Source of the DNA: Chloroflexota bacterium
GTDB lineage: Bacteria; Chloroflexota; Dehalococcoidia; SHYD01
NCBI GenBank assembly: GCA_016190485.1
Contig: JACPQN010000142.1
Coordinates: 1-45,597 of the forward strand
Direction: 5' to 3'
DNA length: 45,597 nucleotides
Under the pieces are notes generated by a model that saw only the letters and a list, made by a program, of their open reading frames with translations, ran no database searches and was not told the origin of the DNA. A program made the translations under genes and the position numbers. Positions 33,977 to 41,837 of the stretch are shown here, piece by piece (within the stretch, counting starts at the first letter, position 1; each line of letters begins with the position of its first letter).

Positions 33977-34381
33977 GTGCAGTTAGCTGCAGCGTATCGG
34001 TTAATCGCCGAACGTCATCTGGCAATGGCAGCGGCCCTCCACCCTGCGTTCCCCGAAGGCACCGTTTTCCATAGCTATCACGCCTTTGAATCTATTGCTT
34101 GTGCAACATTGGCCTCAATGGGCACCAGCATCCCAAATGACCACCGGCAAAAACTGACACGGTTTCAGGTAGTCGCCCGTCACTCCACCTTTTTTCAGGG
34201 CGCGCTGGTCATTGCTGCTCGCCTCGAGACTGTACGCAATCGTGCTTTGTACCCAAAGGAACGTGAACAGCATTCCTTTGGCCACAACCCTTCGAGTGCT
34301 TGGAGCGCTGCTGAAGCACAACGCTTACTGCAACGCGTAGATGGGACGGTCAACGCTATCAAGACAGAACTGAGGATTTAG
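33977..34381 (+). CDS. Putative HEPN-domain protein
   Basis: 134-aa helical protein starting at GTG (33977), 8 bp after the NTase-like gene. HYHAFE-like segment HSYHAFESIACATLASMG (about 33-50) and LETVRNRALYPKE (about 85-97) recall HEPN proteins, where an R-x4-6-H/Y motif forms an RNase active site; here R-N-R-A-L-Y is the best candidate. It ends 7 bp before mnmG. Probable toxin half of an MNT/HEPN pair, or a small accessory protein; function not proven. Confidence 0.5.
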   Translation: MQLAAAYRLIAERHLAMAAALHPAFPEGTVFHSYHAFESIACATLASMGTSIPNDHRQKLTRFQVVARHSTFFQGALVIAARLETVRNRALYPKEREQHSFGHNPSSAWSAAEAQRLLQRVDGTVNAIKTELRI

Positions 34382-34388
34382 TCAAAGT

Positions 34389-36449
34389 ATGCTCTCCCAC
34401 TACGACGTCATCGTGGTCGGCGCGGGCCACGCGGGCTGCGAGGCAGCCCTGGCCTCGGCCCGCCTGGGCTGCCGGACCCTCCTCCTCACCATGAACCTCG
34501 ACGCGGTGGCTACCATGCCCTGCAACCCCTCCATCGGCGGGCCGGCCAAGGGGCACCTGGTGCGGGAGATCGACGCCCTGGGCGGCGAGATGGGACGGGC
34601 CATTGACAAGACCTTCATCCAGATCCGCCTGCTCAACACCGGCAAGGGGCCGGCAGTCCAGGCGCTGCGGGCCCAGGCCGATAAGCGCCTCTACTCCCTC
34701 ACCATGAAGCACACCCTGGAGCGCCAGCCCAACCTGGACGTGAAGCAGGGCCAGGTAGTGGCGGTGCAACCGCTGCGTGAGGAGGAGCAGGGAACAGGGA
34801 ACAGGGAAGGGGGAGGTCTTGTTCCTTGTTCCCCATTCCCTGTTCCCCTGGAAGTGCGCACCGCGGTGGGGGGGCGCTACCTGGCCTCCTGTGTGGTGCT
34901 CACCACGGGAACCTTCCTCTCTGGTCGGCTGGTGGTGGGCGAGTCCACCACGCCCGGCGGCCGGGCCGGCGAGTTCCCCGCGGTGGGCCTTTCGGACTGC
35001 CTGCGGGCGCTGGGCCTCCGCCTGGGCCGCCTCAAGACGGGCACGCCGCCCCGGGTGGACGCCCGCACCATCGACTTCACCCAGACCGTGCCCCACCCAG
35101 GCCATCCCACGCCCCTCTACTTCAGCTTCCACCACCTGCGTCACCGGGAGGAGGCCGACGCGCTGGCGCAGCGCTTCCCGCCCCCAAATCCGGTATATCC
35201 GCATGCGATGGTTGCGGATCCCGCTCATCCTGAGCCTGTCGAAGGACGAGCGGATGGTGTTAGGGGGCCGTGGCGTCCCCAGCTCCCCTGCTACCTGGCG
35301 CACACCAACCCCGAGACCCACGCCGCGATCCGGGCCAACCTGCACCGGGCACCCATGTTCAACGGCAGCATCACCGCCCGGGGGCCCCGCTACTGCCCCT
35401 CCATCGAGGACAAGGTCCACCGCTTCCCGGGCAAGGAGGCCCATCCCCTCTTTCTGGAGCCCGAGGGCTGGGAGACCAACGAGGTCTACGTCCAGGGGGC
35501 CAACACCAGCCTGCCGGAGGACGTGCAGTGGGCCATGCTCCGCAGTATCCCAGCCCTGGCCCGCTGCGAGATCACCCGCATGGGCTACGCCGTAGAGTAC
35601 GACTATGTGGAGCCGGACCAGACGAAGGTGACCATGGAGTCCAGGCAGGTGCCCGGCCTCTTCTTTGCAGGGCAGATCAACGGCACCACGGGCTACGAGG
35701 AGGCCGCGGCCCAGGGCATCATTGCGGGCATCAACGCCGCCCGCAGTGCCCGAGGGCAGCCCGCGATCATCCTGCGGCGGGACCAGGCCTATATCGGCGT
35801 GATGCTGGACGACCTGGCGACAGGGGAGCTGACGGAGCCCTACCGGCTGCTGACCGCCCGGGCCGAGTACCGGCTGCTGCTGCGCCAGGACAACGCCGAC
35901 CTGCGCCTGACGCCCCTGGCCTTCGAGCTGGGCCTGGCCTCTCGGCAGCGCTACCAGGAGGTGGAGCGCAAGCGCGAGGCCATCGCGGATGAGCTGGAGC
36001 GTTTAGGCAAGACCTACCTGAGCCTGAACGGAGAGGCTCAGGCGCGGCTGGAAGAGATCGGATTGGCGGAGGTCTCCCGCAGCGCCAGCGCCGCAGAGCT
36101 GCTGAAACGCCCCGATGTGTCCTACCGCCAGCTTCAGGCGCTGGACATGGGCCTGACAGACCTGCCGGAAGACGTGGCGGAGCAGGCCGAGATAGAGCTC
36201 AAATATGCGGGCTACATCCGCAAGCAGCAGGCCCAGGTGGAGCGGGTGCGCAAGCTGGAAGACCGCCGCATCCCGCAGGAGTTGGACTACGGCGAGATCA
36301 GGAGCCTGAGCCGGGAGGCCCGGGAGAAGCTGGAGCGCTTCCGCCCAGCCACCCTGGGCCAGGCCAGCCGCCTGCTGGGCGTCACCCCGGCGGACATCGC
36401 GGTGCTGCTGGTGCATTTGGAGAAGGGGCGGCGTGCAGGGGTATACTGA
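34389..36449 (+). CDS. mnmG: tRNA uridine-5-carboxymethylaminomethyl modification enzyme MnmG (GidA)
   Basis: 686-aa FAD-dependent enzyme that with MnmE modifies wobble uridine 34 of tRNA. FAD motif VVGAGHAGCEAALASARLG (9-27), CNPSIGGPAKGHLVREIDAL, GGRAGEFPAVGLS, RLKTGTPPRVDARTID, RYCPSIEDKV, GLFFAGQINGTTGYEEAAAQ and the C-terminal GQASRLLGVTPADIAVLLVH are all intact. It is about 55 residues longer than typical (about 630). Two repeats are inserted in frame, at residues about 133-155 (GGGAACAGGGAA palindrome) and within about 268-292 (33-bp stem-loop, encoding HPEPVEGRADG). Both fall in poorly conserved loops, so activity may survive. Confidence 0.96.
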   Translation: MLSHYDVIVVGAGHAGCEAALASARLGCRTLLLTMNLDAVATMPCNPSIGGPAKGHLVREIDALGGEMGRAIDKTFIQIRLLNTGKGPAVQALRAQADKRLYSLTMKHTLERQPNLDVKQGQVVAVQPLREEEQGTGNREGGGLVPCSPFPVPLEVRTAVGGRYLASCVVLTTGTFLSGRLVVGESTTPGGRAGEFPAVGLSDCLRALGLRLGRLKTGTPPRVDARTIDFTQTVPHPGHPTPLYFSFHHLRHREEADALAQRFPPPNPVYPHAMVADPAHPEPVEGRADGVRGPWRPQLPCYLAHTNPETHAAIRANLHRAPMFNGSITARGPRYCPSIEDKVHRFPGKEAHPLFLEPEGWETNEVYVQGANTSLPEDVQWAMLRSIPALARCEITRMGYAVEYDYVEPDQTKVTMESRQVPGLFFAGQINGTTGYEEAAAQGIIAGINAARSARGQPAIILRRDQAYIGVMLDDLATGELTEPYRLLTARAEYRLLLRQDNADLRLTPLAFELGLASRQRYQEVERKREAIADELERLGKTYLSLNGEAQARLEEIGLAEVSRSASAAELLKRPDVSYRQLQALDMGLTDLPEDVAEQAEIELKYAGYIRKQQAQVERVRKLEDRRIPQELDYGEIRSLSREAREKLERFRPATLGQASRLLGVTPADIAVLLVHLEKGRRAGVY
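34788..34850. repeat. Palindromic GGGAACAGGGAA repeat inside mnmG
   Basis: Overlapping GGGAACAGGGAA copies at 34790-34801 and 34797-34808 face the inverse TTCCCTGTTCCC at 34836-34847. The segment is translated in frame within MnmG (EQGTGNREGGG and PCSPFPVP), adding about 20 residues between two strands that abut in E. coli MnmG. Confidence 0.7.
35221..35253. repeat. 33-bp constant-loop stem-loop inside mnmG
   Basis: Stem CCGCTCATCCT / AGGACGAGCGG (10 of 11 paired) around loop GAGCCTGTCGA. A 33-bp copy at 38018-38050 differs by CC to GG on one side and GG to CC on the other, so pairing is kept. Here it is read in frame as part of MnmG. Confidence 0.8.
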
Positions 36450-36482
36450 TCAACAGGGACCACCAGAGAGGGGATTGAACCT

Positions 36483-36719
36483 GTGAAGCTACAGCGCACT
36501 ATTAAAGCTGTAATCCGCTATGGTGAAACCCACTACATCGCTGAATGTGTCGAGATAGCAGTGGTTACCCAGGGCAAGACCCTTGATGAAACCCTGGCAA
36601 ATCTACAAGAGGCGGTTGCGCTCCATCTGGAAGGGGAGGACCTGGGTGAGTTAGGACTCGCCGCGGAGCCTACCATTCTGGTCAGCATGGAGATAGAACC
36701 CGCCCATGCCCAGGCTTAG
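36483..36719 (+). CDS. HicB-family antitoxin-like protein
   Basis: 78-aa HicB-like partial RNase-H fold: IKAVIRYGETHYIAECVEIA, VVTQGKTLDETLANLQEAVA and LHLEGEDLGELG. No DNA-binding helix-turn-helix follows, as is usual for short HicB proteins. GTG start at 36483 with GAGGGGATT upstream, 33 bp after mnmG. In working modules it binds HicA and blocks its mRNA interferase activity; here the hicA that overlaps its 3' end is destroyed, so it is an orphan antitoxin. Confidence 0.85.
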   Translation: MKLQRTIKAVIRYGETHYIAECVEIAVVTQGKTLDETLANLQEAVALHLEGEDLGELGLAAEPTILVSMEIEPAHAQA

Positions 36720-36986
36720 GCGGCTCTCAGGACAAGATGTCATTGCGAGGAGGCGAAGCCGACGTGGCAATCTGCGATGTGGGGTTCTATCACGCTGGTT
36801 CTCGGTACGTGCTCTCCCCCAGATTGCCACGGCCCTCCTACGTCGGGCCTCGCAATGACATTACGGAAAGGCCGATGATAACAGGACATCGTTAGTTGGA
36901 CATAGGCACGCTGCAGACCATCTTCCGCCAGGGTCAGTAGGTTCATCGCTGAAGAACAACTACGGGAGTGGTTCTACACTGACTGA
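36706..36986 (+). pseudogene. hicA toxin remnant disrupted by a repeat
   Basis: ATG at 36706 overlaps the hicB stop and reads MPRLRRLSGQDVI, the standard HicA start. At 36738 a CATTGCGAGG palindromic element (to 36860) interrupts it. After the element another frame reads TERPMITGHR-stop-LDIGTLQTIFRQ, matching the HicA C-terminus (HREL..GTL..I.RQ), and a further shift gives IAEEQLREWF to TGA 36986. The middle with the catalytic His is gone. It cannot make toxin. Confidence 0.85.
36738..36860. repeat. CATTGCGAGG-family palindromic element inserted in hicA
   Basis: TGTCATTGCGAGG at the left end and CCTCGCAATGACA at the right end are exact inverses. Inner arms GTGGCAATCT and AGATTGCCACG also pair. 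About 123 bp, the most complete copy in the window. Confidence 0.85.
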
Positions 36987-36999
36987 TAGAGAGCATTGA

Positions 37000-37080
37000 C
37001 GCCCGGCCACCCTGGGCCAGGCGGGCCGCCTGATGGGCGTGACCTCAGCAGACGTCTCAGTGCTGCTGGTGCACCTGTAG
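37000..37080 (+). pseudogene. 3'-end remnant of a second mnmG
   Basis: Reads RPATLGQAGRLMGVTSADVS then VLLVHL and TAG, against RPATLGQASRLLGVTPADIA then VLLVHLEKG at the end of the intact mnmG; nucleotide identity is about 80%. Only the last 26 codons remain. With the 5' remnant at 33386 it brackets the toxin genes and the intact mnmG. Confidence 0.85.
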
Positions 37081-37143
37081 AAGGCGATGAAGGAGCAGCT
37101 AAGCGGCTGTTTCCAGAGATAGCTGAATGAAAGGGAAAGTACC

Positions 37144-37668
37144 ATGGGCAAGATTATTAAATTTGGATGTGGTGGCTTGGTCGTCCTTGTAGTGGTGTTT
37201 GGGTGCTTGGCGGTAATTGCAGGGGGGGGGACTGCCCAGAAAGAAACCAAGGAGGTTGCGAAACTTAACGAACCCGTTAGAACCAAAAACTGGGTGTTCA
37301 CTGTGTTGTCCACGGAGCGAGCCGATAGCTACGACGCTGGACTGCTGTCGGTGGCCAAAGCCCAAGGGCAATACGTTGAAGTGCGAATGAAGCTGGAAAA
37401 CGTCTCAAACCAAACGTCTCAACTGAACTCGTGGGATTTCAATTTATTTGATAGCCAAGGACGAAAGTTTGCTGTAGTGAGCTCCCATCCCACAATTTCG
37501 ATTTTCAACGTGTCATACGGTGTTGCGGCAAAAAAGGGATTGCCCCATTATGACGCACAAGTGCAACTCTCACTGAGCGTTGAAACGCTCATAGTTTTTG
37601 ACATTCCGCCTGATGACAGCGGCTTGGTACTAGAGGTACAGGGCGGCAAGCGTATCGCCTTAGAATAG
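37144..37668 (+). CDS. Membrane-anchored DUF4352-like protein
   Basis: 174 aa. An N-terminal hydrophobic segment (about 8-27, GLVVLVVVFGCLAVIAGG) anchors or exports an immunoglobulin-like DUF4352-type domain: VRTKNWVFTVLSTERADSYD, QYVEVRMKLENVSNQTSQL, WDFNLFDSQGRKF, LIVFDIPPDDSGLVLEV. The family is extracellular and of unknown biochemical role. Its GC content is markedly lower than that of mnmG or dnaN, suggesting recent acquisition. It begins 63 bp after the mnmG 3' remnant, at the edge of the mosaic region. Confidence 0.75.
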   Translation: MGKIIKFGCGGLVVLVVVFGCLAVIAGGGTAQKETKEVAKLNEPVRTKNWVFTVLSTERADSYDAGLLSVAKAQGQYVEVRMKLENVSNQTSQLNSWDFNLFDSQGRKFAVVSSHPTISIFNVSYGVAAKKGLPHYDAQVQLSLSVETLIVFDIPPDDSGLVLEVQGGKRIALE

Positions 37669-37678
37669 TCTACGAGCA

Positions 37679-37966
37679 ATGCCCGTCATTAAAGGCCCCG
37701 CCCGCATCATCAGCGAACCGCAGGGGGAAGTCCTGGGCGGGGGTATGTGCTACCTCAATGCCCAGGAGCCAGAGCGCAACGCTGGTACCCTAACCCGGCT
37801 AGTGTGGCGAGACCCGGCGCCGGTGCTCTCGGAGACGGAGACCTACCTCCTTGAGTTCATGGAGACGGGCCGCTGGCTCCGCATTCGCTTCCAGCGCGTC
37901 AGCGCAACGACCTGCGGCCCCGTCATCGCCCGGTTTCAGGGCGAGGGGCCGTTGCGAGAAGAGTGA
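37679..37966 (+). CDS. Hypothetical protein (95 aa)
   Basis: Not recognised. 95-aa, probably all-beta, with two Cys (Cys24 and Cys83) and segments TRLVWRDPAPVLSETETYLL and TGRWLRIRFQRVS. ATG 10 bp after the preceding gene, with a weak ribosome site. It could be translated from the same transcript. Confidence 0.5.
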   Translation: MPVIKGPARIISEPQGEVLGGGMCYLNAQEPERNAGTLTRLVWRDPAPVLSETETYLLEFMETGRWLRIRFQRVSATTCGPVIARFQGEGPLREE

Positions 37967-38234
37967 CGCCCCGTCATTGCTACAAGAATGTCATTGTCCT
38001 GAGAATGCGGACTCTAGCCGCTCATGGTGAGCTTGTCGAACCACGAGCGGCGACCGCCATCCTTCGACAGGCTCAGGACGAGCGGCCCTTTCATCCTCTG
38101 TGGTGTCGCTGCCAAGCGGCATGGACGATTGCGAGCCCTTCGGCGCGCTTAGGATAAACTGCGCCAAGCAATCTGATGGTCAACCCGATGAATGAGATTG
38201 CCACGGTCGCCGAAGGCGACCTCGCAATGACAAA
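37967..38234. repeat. Repeat-rich intergenic region
   Basis: Contains a 33-bp stem-loop at 38018-38050 (CCGCTCATGGT / ACCACGAGCGG around GAGCTTGTCGA), an inverted partial copy at about 38060-38079, and a CATTGCGAGG-type half element at 38195-38232 that ends 2 nt before the amidohydrolase start codon. I see no gene. Confidence 0.7.
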
Positions 38235-39812
38235 ATGCCAATGACGCCTCGTCCCTCCCTCCTCCTCCTCAACGCCCGGGTCTACTCCCCTGAGCCGGGC
38301 CGCGCTGCCCCCTTCGGTAAGCTCGCAGCCACCGCGGTGGCCATCGCGGGCAACCGCATCGCCGCCGTGGGCATGGACGACGCGCTGCGCCCCCTGGCCG
38401 GGCCTGGGACGCGGGTCATCGACTGCGGTGGGCGGGCGCTACTCCCCGGCCTCCACGACGCCCACCTCCACCTCTTCGGCCACGCGGCCCGCTACGGCGC
38501 GGTGGACTGCTCGCCCGCGGCCGTGGGGAGCATCCGGGACATCCAGGAGGCCCTGCGCCGCCGCTGCCGGGAGCTGCCGCCCGGCGCCTGGGTGCGGGCC
38601 GTGGGCTACGACGAGACCGCCCTGTCCGAGGGGCGGTACCCCACCCGCTGGGAGCTGGACGCCGCGGCGCCGGACCATCCGGTGCGCCTCCAGCACCGCA
38701 CTTACCACGCCTGCGTCCTCAACAGCCTGGCTCTGAGTCTGGCGGGCATCACCATCGAGACGCCCGAGCCGCCCGGCGGCCTCATGGGGCGGGCGGTGCC
38801 CAGCGGCGAGCCCGACGGCCTCCTCTTCGAGACGGCCCAGGAGCTGGGCCAGCGGGCCGTACCGCCGCTGCCACCGACGGAGCTGGCCCAGGGCGTGGCT
38901 CGCGCCAGCGGGGAGTACCTGCGCTGGGGCATCACCGCGCTCCAGGACGCCACCGCCTCCAACACCCTGGCCGACTGGCGGCGGATGCGTCGCATGCAGC
39001 AGGAGGATCATCTCCACCAGCGGGTTACCTTGATGCTGGGCGACCACGGCCTGGCGGAGGCGCTGGAGGCGGGCTGGGGCCCCGGCTACACCCAGGGCCG
39101 GCTGCGCCTGGGCGCGGTCAAGATCATCCTGGACGAGTCCACCGGCAGCGTCTATCCCCATCCGGAGGTCCTCAAGGAACAGGCGCTGCTGGCCCACCGG
39201 GCCGGCTTCCAGGTGGCGCTGCATTGCCTCACCCTGGAGACTCTGGCGGCCGCCGTGAGCGCCGTCGAGCAGGCCCAGGCGGCGCACCCTCGTCCCGACG
39301 CCCGCCACCGCATCGAGCACTGCGGCCTCTGCACGCCGGAGCTGGCGAGCCGTCTGGCCCGGGCGGGCATCCACGTGAGCACCCAGCCGGGCTTCCTCTA
39401 CTACGGCGGCGCCCGCTACCTGGCCCAGGTGCCCCCGGAGCAGCTCCCCTGGCTCTACCCGCTGGGCACCCTGGAGGCTGCGGGTGTGGCCCTGGCGGGC
39501 GGCTCCGACTGCCCTGTGGCGCCGGCCAACCCCGTCGCGGGGCTGTATGCCGCGGTGACCCGCCGCAGCGAGACCGGCGAGCTCGTCTCACCCGAGCAGC
39601 GGGTCTCCCTGGAACGGGCGCTGGGCATGGTCACCCTGGGCGCGGCTGCGGCCTCGTTGCAGGAGCATGAGCTGGGCCGCATCGTCCCCGGCTACCTGGC
39701 CGACCTGGCGCTCCTCTCTCAGGACCCCTTCGCGATCGCGCCGGAGGAGCTGCCGCGGCTGCGCTCCGTCCTCACCGTGGTGGACGGCCGGATCGCCTGG
39801 GAAGACTTGTGA
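38235..39812 (+). CDS. YtcJ-type amidohydrolase (amidohydrolase family 3)
   Basis: 525-aa metal-dependent hydrolase with an outer beta-sandwich (residues 1-65, 480-525) and a TIM barrel. Metal/catalytic motifs are HDAHLHLFG (HxH, about 74-82), IEHCGL (His about 361) and GGSDCPV (Asp about 425). The family hydrolyses amide or imide bonds, sometimes in N-substituted formamides or unknown natural products. The start is 38235 or 38241 (both ATG); the upstream region is a repeat with no good ribosome site, so expression is uncertain. It ends 129 bp before dnaN. Confidence 0.9.
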   Translation: MPMTPRPSLLLLNARVYSPEPGRAAPFGKLAATAVAIAGNRIAAVGMDDALRPLAGPGTRVIDCGGRALLPGLHDAHLHLFGHAARYGAVDCSPAAVGSIRDIQEALRRRCRELPPGAWVRAVGYDETALSEGRYPTRWELDAAAPDHPVRLQHRTYHACVLNSLALSLAGITIETPEPPGGLMGRAVPSGEPDGLLFETAQELGQRAVPPLPPTELAQGVARASGEYLRWGITALQDATASNTLADWRRMRRMQQEDHLHQRVTLMLGDHGLAEALEAGWGPGYTQGRLRLGAVKIILDESTGSVYPHPEVLKEQALLAHRAGFQVALHCLTLETLAAAVSAVEQAQAAHPRPDARHRIEHCGLCTPELASRLARAGIHVSTQPGFLYYGGARYLAQVPPEQLPWLYPLGTLEAAGVALAGGSDCPVAPANPVAGLYAAVTRRSETGELVSPEQRVSLERALGMVTLGAAAASLQEHELGRIVPGYLADLALLSQDPFAIAPEELPRLRSVLTVVDGRIAWEDL

Positions 39813-39885
39813 AATAAATCCCAAGTAACCCCCCTATTTTGCGTTGTTCACGCCTGAAAAGCCGCTATATTGTAGCTACTAAACC

Positions 39886-39914
39886 TTGTTTGCCCCGTGC
39901 CCCCAGTGTATACT
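39886..39914 (+). promoter_or_regulatory. Sigma70-like promoter of dnaN
   Basis: TTGTTT (39886-39891), 17-nt spacer, TATACT (39909-39914), about 28 nt before the dnaN ATG, with GGGAGGTGG between them. No DnaA boxes or dnaA are seen nearby. Confidence 0.65.
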
Positions 39915-39941
39915 ACGGGGGTTAGCATTGGGAGGTGGGCT

Positions 39942-41075
39942 ATGCGGCTGTCGTGTTTGCAAGAGAACCTGAAACGGGGCCTGGATACCGTCGGGCGGGC
40001 GGTGGCCACCCGCACCACCCTGCCCATCACCCAGAGCATCCTGCTGACGGCGGATGAGTCGCGGCTCAAGCTCTCCGCGACAAACCTGGAGATCGCCATT
40101 AGCTGCTGGGTGGGCGCCAAGGTGGAGGAGGAGGGCGCGCTGGCCGTGCCGGCCCGGCTCCTCACGGAGTTCGTGGGCTCCCTGCCCAACGAGCGCCTGG
40201 ACCTGACCACCCTGACCCAGGGGCGGCAGGTCCAGGTGCAGTGCGCCCGCACCGAGGCCCGCATCGCCGGCCAGGACGCCGATGACTTCCCGCCCATTCC
40301 CACCATCGAGGAGGGCACCGCCATCCAGGTGGACCGGGAGCTCCTGCGCAAGGCCATCGGGCGGGTGGTCTTCGCCGCCGCCACCGACGAGTCCCGCCCG
40401 GTGCTCACCGGCGTCTACACGGAGCTGGACGGCGACCAGATGACCCTGGCCGCGGCCGACGGCTTCCGCCTCTCCGTACACCGGCTGGCCCTGATCACAC
40501 CCGTGGAGGGCAAGACCAGCGTCATCGTGCCGGCCCGGGCCTACCTGGAGCTGAACCGTCTGCTGGCGGACCAGGAGAACGCGGTGGAGATGACCATCAG
40601 CCCCAACGGGAGCCAGCTCCTCTTCCGCTTGCAGCACGCCGACCTGGTGTCCCAGATCATCCAGGGCACCTTCCCCAACTACTCCCAGCTCATCCCCAAG
40701 TCCTACACCACCCGCAGCGTGGTGGACGTGGCGGAGTTCCTGCGGGTGGTGCGCACCGCCTCGGTCTTTGCCCGGGACGCTAGCGGCATCCTGCGCCTCC
40801 AGATGGGGGCCGAGGGCGAAGGCGGCCCCGGCAAGGTGGTGGTGTCCGCCCGGGCCGAGGACGTGGGCGACGATGTGGGCGAGCTGGATGCGGCGCTGGA
40901 GGGCGAGCCGGGCAAGATCGCCTTCAACAGCCGCTATCTGGTGGATGTCCTCTCGGAGCTGAGCACTGGCCAGGTGGCCCTGGAGACCACCAGCCCCTCC
41001 AGCCCCGGCGTCCTCCACCCCGTGGGCAACGACGACTACACCCACGTCGTCATGCCGATGTTCGTCCAGTGGTGA
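39942..41075 (+). CDS. dnaN: DNA polymerase III sliding clamp, beta subunit
   Basis: 377-aa clamp of normal length with three repeats of the clamp fold: MRLSCLQENLKRGLDTVGRA (domain 1), DRELLRKAIGRVVFAAATDE with SRPVLTGVYTELDGDQMTLA (domain 2), and the C-terminal domain ending in HVVMPMFVQW. The clamp dimer tethers polymerase III to DNA; the end binds partners near the hydrophobic cleft. GGGAGGTGG precedes the ATG at 39942. dnaA, recF and gyrB are absent, so this is not a standard origin cluster. The last 24-30 bp are duplicated at 45317-45348. Confidence 0.97.
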   Translation: MRLSCLQENLKRGLDTVGRAVATRTTLPITQSILLTADESRLKLSATNLEIAISCWVGAKVEEEGALAVPARLLTEFVGSLPNERLDLTTLTQGRQVQVQCARTEARIAGQDADDFPPIPTIEEGTAIQVDRELLRKAIGRVVFAAATDESRPVLTGVYTELDGDQMTLAAADGFRLSVHRLALITPVEGKTSVIVPARAYLELNRLLADQENAVEMTISPNGSQLLFRLQHADLVSQIIQGTFPNYSQLIPKSYTTRSVVDVAEFLRVVRTASVFARDASGILRLQMGAEGEGGPGKVVVSARAEDVGDDVGELDAALEGEPGKIAFNSRYLVDVLSELSTGQVALETTSPSSPGVLHPVGNDDYTHVVMPMFVQW

Positions 41076-41082
41076 TTGTTAG
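41051..41082 (+). repeat. Left copy of the dnaN 3'-end direct repeat
   Basis: 32-nt segment covering the last codons and stop of dnaN (MPMFVQW-stop) that recurs at 45317-45348 with four mismatches. Possible attachment-site or duplication boundary. Confidence 0.7.
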
Positions 41083-41219
41083 CTTTGGGTACTTGTCAAG
41101 GGGATGGACGTTCTTCGTACGCTACTTCTGAACCTTCAACAAGGATGTTCCTTCTCTTAGCGTAAGAAGAGAGTCCCAAGGCCGCGCAAATCCGTAGCTC
41201 ATAAGGCCTAGCTAAAACG

Positions 41220-41252
41220 GAAGAGCCGGGACATCATGAGTCCCAGCTCTTC
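41220..41252. terminator. Terminator-like hairpin downstream of dnaN
   Basis: GAAGAGC-C-GGGAC / GTCCC-A-GCTCTTC with a 7-nt loop, 12 pairs with one mismatch. The T-rich tail (GTTTTAG) is on the minus strand, so it fits best as a leftward or bidirectional terminator. Confidence 0.5.
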
Positions 41253-41394
41253 TGCGTACACTATATCCCATTGAGGGCGGCAGGCCCCCCTTTTCCTGCA
41301 ATGGGCATCGGTTTTCCTCGAATAGTAGCGGAAGCCTCCGGACGTGACCCTGAGAATCCTCGTCACTGTGACGCCATTGCCTCCAGCAGGTCCT

Positions 41395-41765
41395 TGGTGG
41401 GGAGGACGGCCCGTTGGCTGTTCCCCCCTGGGACCGTGCTAGGAGTACGGGCGGGTAGAGCACTCGCCCCTACTGAAGCGGATAGACGAGGAGGAGGTCT
41501 GGTCAATAGTATGTTTCTTCACGGCCGGGGCCTCTGCGGCAAAGGCGTTGTAGCTGCCTTGCTGGCAGGCGGCCATTAGCTACGCCGCGGAGCAGGGCGC
41601 TCGTATTGTTGAGCGTATCCGGTACTCCCAAAGCGAGGTATGCGAGCGGCAGCCACCTTTCCAGGGCCCTTCAACATGTACTGAAGGCAGGCTTCCGAGA
41701 AGTGGCGCGCCATGCTCCCGGATGACCCATCGTGCGACACTACTTGAGCTAACTGCGACCAAGCG
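41395..41765 (+). pseudogene. Decayed GNAT N-acetyltransferase gene
   Basis: Pieces in different frames together follow a GNAT protein: VEHSPLLKRIDEEEVWSIVC (about 41453-41512), then GLCGKGVVAALLAG (acetyl-CoA loop motif), then ISYAAEQGARIVE (about 41577-41615), then LKAGFREVARHAPG-stop-PIV (about 41680-41735). At least three frameshifts and one stop separate them. Not functional. It fills most of the 762-bp gap between dnaN and the glycosidase genes. Confidence 0.7.
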
Positions 41766-41837
41766 TGCCCCCATCTCAACATAGCTGTTGAGACGCCGTA
41801 ATCAGAGGTATACTGATGACATTTCGCGTATAAACGG

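Noticed and set aside
39820-41200. Replication origin next to dnaN
   Set aside because: No dnaA, recF or gyrB and no cluster of DnaA boxes were seen; only a promoter and a terminator-like hairpin.
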